A stretch of 64,000 nucleotides of DNA from Augochlora pura. Lineage: Eukaryota > Arthropoda > Insecta > Hymenoptera > Halictidae. Below, piece by piece: positions 48,279-60,118 of the stretch. Every line of letters starts with the position of its first letter. Position 1 is the stretch's first letter. Below the pieces are notes generated by a model. That model did no database searches. It was not told the DNA's origin and saw only the letters and a list, made by a program, of their open reading frames with translations. Location: NCBI RefSeq assembly GCF_028453695.1, contig NC_135775.1, positions 806,001-870,000 on the forward strand. The letters run 5' to 3'. Position numbers and translations under genes: made by a program.

Positions 48279-50819
48279 GGATATACTGACTTTGCTCGAT
48301 TCCAGCGCATAATGTGTTCACCGAGAAAGTATTATCACCGATGGAGGCGAACAAGTCCGCCCGAGGATGCTTAATAAAATCAGAAATGCATGTGCACGCG
48401 CGAAAGTGCTGCACTAGGGTGGAGGAGCGTCAGCGTATTCGAAATAGCAATGCATTAAAAGAGCGAGATAAAGAGAGAGAGAGATAAATATAAATGTAGA
48501 GAAAGATGAGAAAGAAAAATCGTGGAGAGACTCGAGTAAATTTCATAGAACGGATACGAGAAAGAGAGAGAACACTTTCGTTCGGTCGACTGGCGTTAAA
48601 CTAAGAGGGTTGTACAAAAAACTGTGCGTAAACGTTATTTTATTGGAAGTGAGACTTCTAGAGTTTAGACTGTTGATACACGCGGTATATTATTTTGGGT
48701 AAGCGTATATTAATGTATAGATGAAAAAAGTCGCTATAAAGAAGTAACAAAAAAATGAGAGAAAAGGATAAACAAATGGATAAATAAAACAAAGAAACAA
48801 ACAAATAAGAATAAAGTAAATGAATTACGGAGAATAATTTAACGAGGATCGGTGTGTTGTTCGAGAGAGAGAGAGAGAGAGAGAGAGACGGATAGAGAAG
48901 TAGCTTGTAGAGCAGCTCGGGGATTCGCTGGAGGGGGGAAGGAGCGGAAGGAAAACTATTAAGTACCTTGTTGAGTATAAGTAGACTAATAAATCGCTAA
49001 GTCGCGAAACTTACGAGAGTGCGCGCGAAAGAGAGAGAGAGAGAGAGAGAATTATTATCGTGCGCCCACTCGTCGGTGAGCGCACACCTGTGCACACACT
49101 CATGTTCATACGACTCAGCTCGGCGTCATTCACGTACACACCAGGAAAAAAAATGAACACACACAGGACACACTCACCCACTCACTCTAATGAAAAAAAA
49201 AAATGAAAAACACCTGGGGAAAACATCACATCACACACAAATGTTGTATAACGCGCGAAAATGTTGCATGCCTATTACACGCAAATTACAAACAAAACCA
49301 CAAAAACAAAAAAAGAAGAAAATAATAAAGATACGATTTAAAAGATTAAAAAAAGATAGAGGATTTCACCGCGAAACGCAGTGCCGCGCGTTTGTGCTTT
49401 AAACCTTCGTTAATTAAGGCCTCCGGTGTGCGGCGGTAGCCGGCGCGTCGGTCACGCCGCCCCGGACGCGAATAAAATAGCATTATCTTCCACGAATATT
49501 TCAAATTATTGATAGCAGCTGGCTGCGAAAGAAAAAATGAAAAACGTGTTAGCAACGGTGACAGAAATTGAGCGAGCAAGAGACAGAGAGAAAGAAAGAG
49601 AGAGAGAGAGAGAGTGCGTGTGTGTATGTGTGTGTGTGTGCGAGAGAGAGAGAGAGAGGTACCACGTATATTAGAGAGAGGACGCGTTCGTCGCTGATGA
49701 TGGGAATATACGATCAAGTATTGTACCTTACATTCCTTTGGCTATAAAGTAAAATAATGATATAAGACGAGGTGCACGAGACGACCGTGCGCGGCACACC
49801 GCACTCTCCGAATCGCTCTCTTCTTTTTTCAATTTCCCGCCGAACGATTCATGCTCGGGGGAACGCGACCGCCTTGGCCTTGAACGACCAATGTTGCGCG
49901 AACATTGCGGTTGCATAATGCAGAGCGCGCCGCATAGTCTGCTTGTCGTTGGAGCAAAATCTGGCAACCGCTCGTACTCGGATTAAATGGAACATTATTT
50001 TCATCCCGACGCGTCGTCCACGGCCCCATGACGTTCGCATGTGGGTCGTCGATGATCTTATAAAAGATCTTGTAAATTCACAAATTGCCGTAATCGATGC
50101 TAACGAGCACCAACCAAGTCTAATCGGCTTTCGCCGGCAGAGCGTGTCGATGGCTCTTTTTGTTTCGCCGGTTGACCGCGCGAGTTTTCAACCTTTTAAC
50201 AATCCACTTTTTCAGTTTCCTATTTTGTTCGTGCGTTCATCGGACACCGGACATGATAACCCATTGGTTGCAAATTTTGTTTTTTTTTTTTTTATTTTTA
50301 AAGTTACGTACAATTATATTTGAATTATGCTTTATTGTTAGAGTGTTTTATAATTTTTAATAAGTTCCTGAAGGGGGTAAAGGTTTTTCTATTGCACGTA
50401 TTACTTCGTACGTTCTAAATTACACGTTTATAATTGTACTTTACAATTTATAGATACATTCACATATTTGTTCGCTCGTTGAAAAGAAACGAAAAATTGA
50501 TACCGTCTGATATAAAGTAACATTGTATAACATTATGTTATATAATATGTTACAAGGCTTGATACATTCTTCCTCGTTTGTGATTCAGAACAGTTCGTGA
50601 TCCTTTTTTTTCAATGGCTCCGAAGCAAGGCGCTTTAATTTTATTTGACTTTTTTTCTATGGAAATCGCTCGATCGTTTTAGTACAGGAGATAAGACTTA
50701 CTTTGAGTTTCTTAATTGTATTTATTAACGCGACGTATTAAACGGAGGAGAGTAACGAGCCAATCGATTTTGCTCCAATCGTTGACCCATTCCGTTCCTA
50801 TGGTCGTACTAAATTCGTA

Positions 50820-51160
50820 CAGGCTGTCCCAAAAGTGTCTCTTAATCGAAAAACGAGGAATTAATGCGGTTATTTGAAGCAATTGTTTCTTTAGCAAAAA
50901 TGCAATTCGCGGCTTCGTTTGTGAGTTATTAACGAAGAACGGAGACCAATGAGAGGCGAGCGCGAGTAACGCGATACAGCCAAGCCAATCAGCGGACAAA
51001 GCACAGTCCCGCCAGCTGATCTAGGCTCTCATTGGTCGCCGTTTTTCGTTAATAATTCGTCAACGGCGGTCGTACAAAATATTTGCAAAGGAAAAAGTTG
51101 CTTAGAATCGCCTCAAGTATCCACCACTTCCACATTGTTAGACTTTTCTGGGACACCTCG
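50820..51160. mobile_element. MITE with terminal and internal inverted repeats, 341 bp
   Basis: The left end is TA plus CAGGCTGTCCCAAAAGT; the right end is ACTTTTCTGGGACACCTCG plus TA. Inside is a second, longer inverted pair: the arm around 50930-50959 (ending GGAGACCAATGAGAG) and its near-complement around 51027-51056 (beginning CTCTCATTGGTCGCC), about 27 of 30 paired. The central 60-70 bases form the loop. No open frame. TA duplications suggest Tc1/mariner-driven movement. A fragment of the inner arm recurs at 961-1017. Confidence 0.75.
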
Positions 51161-52464
51161 TATATTCCGTCGAATCACGAACAATCGGGACGATAATTCA
51201 CCGCTGCTTACTATTCCAAATCATCTTCTGCAGCTATAAATCGCGATCGAACGGTCGCGCGTTTGAAATAAACTGGTCGCCGGACGTTGAACGATTATTA
51301 TAGCTTCTGGGTAAACGCCGGACCTTGAACGATTACGGTCACCTTCACGACACGCCGGATATCGAGCGATCACCTTTGACGTCGCTCGGGGCCGGCTATA
51401 GTCGTTGAACGATTATAGTCGCGTCGAAGGGAACGAACGAAGGTCTGGGGGGACGAGAAGCAGACATGTTGAGAAGCAACGTCGAGTCGTTCGACGGGAG
51501 ACGAAAAGAGCAGCACAGCACAGAGAAAGAAAATCATCTTGATCGTTTCCCACGATTCCACCCGTTGAAGCATTCGATAGAGAGAAAAAGAGAGAGAGAG
51601 AGAGAGCGATCGTGACGCGACGCGGGTCCGCGGCACGGTCGAATCATCTGTTTTCTGTTTTTCGTTTCGTCAGGATATAACATTTAAAACCGGGGTATAA
51701 GGAGAACGGTGCATAAAAAGAGCAGCGAGCAAAATTGTATTTTTTAATATATACATAGATTCTATATATATAGAGAAAGAGAGATATAATATATTCCGAG
51801 GGGTCTCGCCTCCGAAAAGGGTATTGCGATTCAGCATTCGAGAACGGTTCAACAAGGAATTTTAGATTTAATTGAGACTCTATATATATATATACATATA
51901 AATATATATATTTGATTAATCGTTAAGTTGACGGCAAGAGAGAGAGTAGCGCATTGTTCTTTCGAGGATAAAGATGAATATATACGTGTATGCGCGTGCA
52001 CATATATTTATATATACGTTATATCGCGAGCGGTATATCGCACGCGATAAGTATATGTATATGTGTGTACGTATGTACGGACGTATATGCGAATGAATGA
52101 AAAAAATATGCATTACTACCATTATACCATACACATTACCTATAGACGATTAAGACTCTCTCGACGGATAATATTACTGTCTTAGGGCTGTTAATTGTTC
52201 GATGATCATCCGGCGCGATCGTTTTTGCAATCATCCCCGGGGAAGACGATCAGCGGCGTCGTCGATCGTTCCCACCCCCGTCGACGAATAATCGAGAAAC
52301 AATCGATACCACACGATCCATCGTCCGTGCACGTTTGCGTCGCGATCTCTAAAATAGCTAGGCGAGAAATTAATAGGAAAATGATCGTCGCTCTGTGTCG
52401 CTCGAGAGAGAGAGAGAGAGAGAGAGAAAAGGTCCGTCGTGCCCCGAGAATCCATGCGAGAGAG

Positions 52465-52556
52465 AATAAATAAGTAAATGAATAACTAAATAAATGAGTA
52501 AACAAGCAAGCAAATAAACAAACGAACGAATAATTGAACGAGCAAAGAAATAAGCG
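52465..52556 (+). repeat. Degenerate four-base-phased A-rich tract
   Basis: Nearly every fourth base step restarts with an AA, AG or AT dinucleotide (AATA, AGTA, AATG, AACA, AGCA, AACG), giving a clear four-base period without exact repeats. Confidence 0.6.
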
Positions 52557-55500
52557 AATCCTAGGCGACGGTGAAAAACACCGGTCGCGACAAAACGGAC
52601 AAAACTGCAGAGAAACTTAAATGAACACACAGTACGGAAAACTATGCTCTGTCCCCTCTATTCTCACGACTTCCTTCGACGAAATACACGTTCTATTGTA
52701 ATATCGAGGCGCGAAACGCTGCGTTACTCTCGTTTTGTTTCCCTCAGCGAAGCACCATCGCATCCCCCCGAAAAAGCTCGGTTGCGTCATCGCGAGAACG
52801 ATGATCGCGGACGGTCGATTGGATTATTAACGCATTCGACGAGAAAACAGAAATTGTTCTCGATCGGTCGTCGATCTTCGACGGACGTATTCAGCCATCT
52901 CGAATTATTACCGCCGGCGAATGCGTTAACAATGCTTCCCGACCATGTACACGCGCGCGCGCGTTTGTGTAGTAGGTCATCCCATAAAATCACGGCGAAC
53001 CGGCCGCCTGATCGATACGTATCGAACGACACCACTTTGCGAGTCGTCTCGCCGCTGATCCTATGCGAAAACGTACGCTTTCCGGCGTCGTTTCCGTGAC
53101 CAGCGGATTTATCGTGTTTTTGTGGCACGATCAAAAAATCACGGCGAACGGTGTCGTCGAAACGGGTCGATCAGGCGCATCACGAACTCGCAGGGACGAG
53201 AGAGTGGACTCTCGTCGTGCCCGGTCAACAGGTTAAAAAACACTCGTATCGATGAGCAACGGCCAACGGTACGGCCGCTCCTCGGCCAAGAACTCTTCTC
53301 GTTATGTTTACCTGTTCAATCATTCCCACGAATCTTTGAAAGTTCGCGCGAGAAAAAAAACGTTCCCGCGGTCGAAAGGAATTCTGCTCAAATTACTATA
53401 AACACTGTCCAGCCGAATTAGCGTCGTCGGTCCCTCGTCGTTCTCGCGAAGAATTCGTATAAAAAAAGGAAAAAAAACAAAACAAAAAACAGATCACGTT
53501 CCACTACAATCAGTATTGAACATTTTCTTCATCGCCATATATATATATTGTATATATATATTACCGCACACATCTCGATTTCTTCTTGATTCACTCGTAT
53601 ATCTCTCGCCATATATACATATATATATACATACACGATAAATTCGAAGCAAACGGTTACGCTTATTCACCGGGCTGCAAGCCAAAAAAAAAATATGAAA
53701 ACGTTCTGTGATCGTTCGTTACCAGGATTAAGGAAACTGTCTGTACAAAATGGTGTTCGGGAGCTTTATGGGACGACCTAATATGCAGCGAGAGAGAAAA
53801 AAAAAAGTGCCGGGACCGCGCGCGGAGACGCCGTTTCGCTTTCGATCGACGACGCGATCTTCGCTGTTCATCGATTCGCTTTATAAATAATTTGTTACCG
53901 GCGGAGTCGCGCAAAAATAACTCTCCGCGCGCGCGTCGAAAAGGAAACGAGTAAACAACGACGGTGTGCACTTTGATTTCTCGCTGTATGCGCGAACATG
54001 CGAACGAAGCTGCTTGCCCGCGCACCCCTTGCCTCGCCGAATCGTTACGGGACAGAGGATTTGTTACCATTATATTTTCGTTCTAGCAGATTTATCAGAA
54101 CGTTCCGAAAGCATCTCATTCGAAGCTTCCTCTTTTCCCTGAATTAACGCTTCGCCGTGTCAGTAACGTGTTCCTTTAAATCGACATAAAATTCTATGTT
54201 CATATGTCAGATTATGTTCGATGTTTCAACAATATTTCGAGTACACGTAAAAACAGAATAACTATGAATTTTCTTTCTCTTCGAAGGAATCGTTCCGATC
54301 CGAAAAATTGTCCAATTCCAAAGAAAATGGTACGGCAAGGGGTTGATTAAGAGGACGCGAGGCATAGGGGGGTCGACCACGCGTGTTTCGCGCCGATCGT
54401 TTTGTCGACCGATCCCGGCGAGCTGCGACGAGGCCGGATGCGCGATTCCCCAGCGTGAAAGAAAAGGAAAACCAGACGAAAGGGAAGAGAGAGAGAGAGA
54501 GAGTGGGGAATCGTTGACGCGTTTCTCGGCTCGGGTCGGCAGGGAGAACGGACCCCGGAAAGCGTGTGTGCGAGAGAAGAGAGCGTGTTCCGTTTCCATG
54601 TCGACGCGACCGAGAACCGCGGTAATACTCGGTCCGAAATTGGAACCCGCCAAATTTCACCGTGGCTGATCCGGAGAATAAGAGAAAAAAAAATAGAGAG
54701 ATAAAAAAAAGAGACAGATAGGGAGAGGGATAGAGAAAATTGGAAAACGTCGCGAAAACGATCCAGGAGGCATAGATGCGCTAGCTTTTCTTTCTCTTTT
54801 TCCGCACGTTTCTTCTTTTCCCCTTCGACGTTCGTTCGTTCGTCTCGACCTCACAGAGAGACCGTGGCGAAAAACCGATTTTCGCAGGGACGCGTTTCGA
54901 AATAGGGTCACACGCCCCTGCCCCCACACCCCCTCCCCACCACCCGCCCCCTGACACCCACCCGCCCTGACCGAGTGACCTCTTTAGGCACCACACTATT
55001 AATATGTATATATATACATATATACGCATATACGACGCACGCGTGTGTCGTTGCATCGACGAAAGAGAGAGAGAGAGAAAGTTTGAGAGAGAGAGAGAGA
55101 GCACGCGCGTGAGCGAAAGAGTATATGTATGATATGTATATATAAATATATACAGCTAGGAAAAAAAGCTGCAGGAGAATTTAGGTTGACAGAGGAGCGT
55201 TACTTTTTGTTGTTATTTTTTTTTATTGTTCGAAAGAATTACCGATAAAACTCCTCCGGGGAAAAAAAGCAAAACGAACTGAATAGGCACACGGAGCAAA
55301 ATGAGAAAAAACGCGATGAATTTTACGCAGCAGGCTGATCGATGACGATGATGATTTAGTGACGATATAGGTGTATATTATCTCGAGAAAAGAATGAAAA
55401 AAAGTAAAAAGAGCACAGAGAAAACCGGACTAGAAATACGGATAGTGTATTATTGGTGGACGCGGTTTTTACTTTACCACTCTCTTTAACCACGTTTAGT

Positions 55501-58129
55501 TGCATCCCGCATCGAATTGTTAATTCTTATTCATCGTCAAAGTTATTCCATTTCAATGTTAAATAATTATAATGAAACGAGAGAGAGAGAGAGAGAAGAG
55601 GGAGGAGAACACTCTTCTTTACGAGGGAAAAGAAACGATATGATGAAAGAAAAAAAAGAAAAGAGGAAAAGCTACGAAAAAAAAGATACAAACAAAACAA
55701 AAAACATAATATATTAACTATTTTCACTCATGAGAAAGCATCGTTACCTGTATGACAAGTGACCATAAGAGCATAATAAACAATCGCTCATTAAATGCAT
55801 TCTGTTGTTCTTCATTTCATGACCTGGCCACCACACGTCCATCCATCTGCTCCATCGATCCATCCATTTGTCCATTTCAGTGTCGCTGTATGATCATCAT
55901 ACGCATATTCTGTCTGTCTGTCTGCTGTCTGTCTGTCGGTCGGTCTGTAAACTCGATTTCTCTATCTATTCTCTTTCTCCGCTGTCTATCCGTCCTCCGC
56001 CGCTTCTGGTTAAAGGTGTTCGAATCAAATCGGCATTGTTATTATAAAAGTTCTGTTAATGTCTTTCCGATGGAAGAAAGAAATAATTATTTTCGATCGA
56101 ACGTTTTCCGCCAGAAGCGCGCATGTATTTATCTCTTCTCTTTGCCTTTACCTTCTATCTCTCATTCGCTATAATATATTTCTGATCGAATCTCATCCTT
56201 TTCCATCTTCGAGAACAGCTTCCTCTCTTTCTCTATCTATCTATCTATCTCTTCCGCTCTCTTGTTCTCTATGTATATCTATTCACCTCTATAGAACCAT
56301 CCGACGAATCTCGTGCAACTCCGTCGAAATTGGAACAGTAGCCTTCCAAATTTCGATCGAGAAAAAAGAATGAAAGAAAGAAAGAGTTCATCGACAAGAG
56401 CTGCGTGGACGTGCTTCAACCTGCCAACCGGGACACGCGAGTCGGCGCTTGTCGTCTATCTCGACTCGTCTTCGACTGCTCGTTTTTCCATTGTCTCAAA
56501 GATTCCCCGGATCGAATCTCCACATTCTGTGCATCGCATTGTCGATTTAACATGCTCGCTACCATTATTTACCTCGGACTCCATTGGTACACTTTCTCGA
56601 TAGCACATCTTTTGTAAAATAATATTTATGCAGGCGAGGAAATACATACACCCGTCTTCGAATTCTAGCGGCCGTCGGTTTCCCTCCGTATCGTCGCGCG
56701 CGACACGAGAACAGCGGAAGCTATTTTATTCGCGGAACAATTTCTGCGGCCTGACAATTCCCTGTTGCGTCGAGTAAAGTCGAAAAGGGGGCAAAACGAG
56801 AGATAGAGAGATGGTGGGGAGAGACGCGACGCTACGGAGGGAACGTCGCGCATTGCGATTTTAACTTTCCGTCGGGCGCAATAAATCAGGATTCTCCTTT
56901 TGTTCGGTTTCTCGACGACTTTATGCAACCGCGCGCAGCGATTCGTATCGATTCGGTCCGCGCCGGTCGCGCCCGACAGAGGATTAAACAATGACGTTCC
57001 TGTGATTCTTTTGACCACTTTATACTCAAGGTAACGCGGCGCGTACGACGTTCGTCTTGCTACCCGAAAATACGGCACACGGGTGAACGAGAAAACTGTA
57101 CTTTAACCGCCCGGTGGACAGGTGAGAGAGCGTCCCGGCGATGCGCGTGTACCTGTATATAAGAAAGATGCGACGATTCCGATTATAGTTTGTAAGCCCT
57201 TTTATAAGTATATCTGCGTACAGGACGAGAGAGAGAGAGAGAGAGAGAAATGACGAAGAAATAATAGAGAGAGAAAGAGAGATTGAGAGATATATGCGTT
57301 TTGTGTGCATTACGACGAGGATATCGTTCATCTCCTCGATGACCGAGGTGGCGAGCTGAAAAGCACGGGCAGCCGCTCCTAGGTGCAGTATTTCAAACTA
57401 ATCACGGAAGCCAAAAAAAGACAAGACAGATTAGCGAAACGCGGTGGTACCATTCGAATTCTAACGAGTATCTCAAACGCGCGCCTCCGACGATTAATTC
57501 GTCTCGGACACCTATGTAACGGGTCCCTTCCGGCGAAGTTCTAGTTGTTACTGTTGTTGATCATTGTTGCGTGTACCCCGCGTTCGAAGAGTAGCATATC
57601 ACATCCGGAACACCGATCCGCGGTTGTTTTCGCGCGCATTCCATCTGTGCACCAGTATTATTCTGCGGCACAGAACGAATGGAGAGAAAGAAAGAAAGAG
57701 AGAATACGGAGGAAAAGAAACAGTGCTTGTCTAACTAGTCAGTATAGGACGATCAGGGAATGTATTTTTTTACACGATGGATTTGTAATAAAGACATTGA
57801 TAAACGAAACAAGCGTCGAGTTCAGGCGAACGGAACGAAAAATCGCTGTTCGAACGCTTCGTTCGTCCCGCCGCGCGTTCTTCTCATCGTTATTGTAAAA
57901 AAAATGGAGACACGCTCGAGTTGTCGGTTTGGAAGCAACGAAAGGCAGTTTGGCCGAGGCTGGACACCTGTTTTTTCTCGGATCGAATTTCGTGTGTTCG
58001 AACGCCTGGAAACGTCGCCGAATCCGTTGAACTGAACTTCTGTTGCCGGGTAAGTTGGTACTCTCTATTCCAGTTTTATGCTTATTCCCATTCCATTCAT
58101 CCGTATATTCGTTCAAAACCCTTATATTA

Positions 58130-58271
58130 GGGTGTCCCTTAAGTTTCTTCCTTTTTTTTTAAATGCGAAATCAATAGACGATATTTGTTGTTTAAGGATG
58201 ATTTATTGTGTTGTATGTGAACCATTCTGCTCTATTGCCTTCTTCCATCTGTCAGGAAGCCTCATTACGCC
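58130..58271 (-). pseudogene. Mariner-like transposase tail with terminal repeat
   Basis: On the minus strand about 22 codons ending in TAA at 58205-58203 read GVMRLPDRWKKAIEQNG and then SHTTQ. This fits the conserved C-terminus of mariner transposases, in which a Leu-Pro-x-Arg-Trp motif is followed by a short tail with Asn-Gly. About 70 bases further the sequence ends in CTTAAGGGACACCC next to TA, a terminal repeat with TA target site. Upstream codons are out of frame or lost, so only the 3' end of a dead copy remains. Confidence 0.65.
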
Positions 58272-58587
58272 TTTCCTTTCTTTCGTGTGTTCCGGGGCTC
58301 GAAACAATTCTAAAGTTATATCGAATAATAGAAATTAGTAATTTTTCCCGCTGTTCCTTCCATTCTCGTATTTATTTGAATAAAATCTTGACGGTTCACT
58401 AGAGCTAGTTAGAGCTATTATAATACTTATTACCATGCTTTAATTTGTCATCCTTTGTATCCTCGGTATATTCCACTTACTTTTTTCTCTCGTGCGGCAA
58501 AGATCAACCGTCGAGTAGTACAGTAATTCTCAAAGTATTCGGACTCTAGTCTTGCCTTCTACGCCTATAAATTTAAATATGTGCTGT

Positions 58588-58742
58588 CGAAAGGCAAGAA
58601 TCGTTTACGGTATATTAAAGTGAAGTATATAAATGTCAAAATACAATAAAAAGTTATATAAATAAATTTTGATGCGATATGAGAAAAAAAATATATATAT
58701 ATACTTTACTTTAATATACTGTCAAAGGATTTTTTCTTTTCG
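58588..58742. mobile_element. Foldback element, about 44-bp inverted arms
   Basis: The left arm 58588-58631 and right arm 58698-58742 are inverted copies. The inner 24 bases (GGTATATTAAAG-GAAGTATATA) match at 22 positions and the outer part is weaker. The loop is AT-rich. It adjoins a separate TTAA-flanked element. Confidence 0.65.
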
Positions 58743-58758
58743 ATGTACATTTGTTTAA

Positions 58759-59001
58759 CCTCTTAGGCACGACGCGCTACTATAGTGGTTTTCGTGTATG
58801 TTTCATGTTTTACACGATTGTTTTCTTAATAATTAAAGTAAACGATTAAAGTGCAAGTATGTATGTACGATACACTAAGAAAAGAATATATGTAATTAAT
58901 ACTATACATATAGCTATACAGGAAAAATATATATTAAGAAAAATGGTAATTTAGTTATGAAAAACTTTATTTGCGCAAAATCCAGCCGTGTGTCTAAGAG
59001 G
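58759..59001. mobile_element. piggyBac-like MITE with TTAA target sites, 243 bp
   Basis: The element is flanked on both sides by TTAA. It begins CCTCTTAGGCACGACG and ends CGTGTGTCTAAGAGG, inverted copies with few mismatches. The inside is AT-rich and non-coding. TTAA target duplication is the hallmark of piggyBac transposases, so this is probably a non-autonomous derivative. Confidence 0.75.
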
Positions 59002-59549
59002 TTAAGTACGCGGCATAGAAGTCAAAGTTAGATCGGACGAATGATCACCGTAATGCGAGTTTCTTTGGCTCGTTTTTTTTCTAGGATTAATTCAGCCAGA
59101 AAAAAAACTTCGTCGTGAAATTGCGTTTCAAGTATTCATTGTGCCCCGTTCGGTTGAAACCGGTTACGATCCCGCTGATAACACGACCGGCACCGCGCGG
59201 CCACCGTCGACTGCTGTCGAGGCGATAAGTGCGCATTGGCAAACACAAGCGCCCGACAGTCGCCGGCAGCGGCGTTTATACTCCCACGAAATTAATATTA
59301 GCAGCCGTACACTATGACACAGAATTTATTATTCCTCGTAAGCAGCGAACGTACATAATTCAAATATGTTTTTTTTTGTTTCACTTACAAAATATCTATG
59401 CGTATTTTAATATCGTATCCGGTCTGTGTATTTTTCTTTTATTCTCTGTTTCCTCGACGATTCGCTTCGTCGGTGTGTTGTTTTGCTGGTTTTTTCGGTA
59501 TAATGACAATGGATTTTACAAACGGTACGCGCCACTACCTAACTAAACT

Positions 59550-59674
59550 CTACTTAGGACCGTCGTCGAAACGAATTTCTAACAAATTGTTGTCCTCCGT
59601 GTTGTCCATAGCCTGCCGGACGTTAGGCAAAAAATCAATGACGTTTGATTCTTTGTTCTCGCCTGGGTGCCACG
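59550..59674 (-). other. Candidate terminal coding exon, unknown product
   Basis: After the acceptor-like GGTTATGTAG the minus strand reads about 40 codons (WHPGENKESNVIDF, later NLLEIRFDDGPK) to a TAG at 59552-59550. The composition is acidic and non-repetitive, like a protein C-terminus. No upstream exon could be joined in phase. Low confidence. Confidence 0.22.
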
Positions 59675-59992
59675 CTACATAACCGGTGTGAGTGTGTGTG
59701 CCTCGCTCGCGCGTTGCCATAACAAAATGGGTCACTTACCGGGAACACCTAAATATGCGTTAGCCGATCCCGAGACTACGGTAAACAGAAACCTCAAAAA
59801 ATCCCTTTCCTTCCATTGTTTTCATTCGCGAAGGTTCGGCCGAACATACTGCTAACGATTGATCGTCACTTCGGTCGACCGTGAATCGTACAAGAACGTA
59901 ATAAGATCAGCTAATCGTTAATAATATAAACTCATAATAAATTCATTAAAAAAAAAATGTGATATACAGATCTAACGATACTATTAAAAATG

Positions 59993-60118
59993 TTAAAAAT
60001 CCGTTCTACGGAAAACAAAGTCGCTAGTCGCTACGATGTTCCCATCTATGTGTCCCACCCTGTACATTTTGGGGATAGCGATACAGCAAAGTAGAAGCAG
60101 GACCACAAACAAATTCAT
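59993..60118 (-). other. Small frame with signal-peptide-like start
   Basis: A 41-codon minus-strand frame starts MNLFVVLLLLCCIAIP, a classic hydrophobic signal sequence. Its second half overlaps a sequence resembling the CAGGGTG-type transposon end (60050-60062 next to TA), so the frame as a whole is unlikely to be an intact gene. The first half might be a first exon of a small secreted protein. Confidence 0.2.

Larger units (their letters stand above)
47001..57300. other. Repeat-rich spacer with many GA microsatellites
   Basis: No secure gene. GA tracts recur on the + strand (for example 48241-48275, 48865-48888, 49030-49050, 49590-49668, 51586-51606, 52404-52428, 55063-55100, 55578-55597 and 57228-57250). 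Degenerate four-base-phased tracts occur near 48771-48830, 52465-52556 and 55849-55955. One coding-like minus-strand frame (47811-47985) and one transposon (50820-51160) are listed separately. Most short frames on the minus strand are Ser/Leu/Phe-rich translations of GA repeats. Confidence 0.5.
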
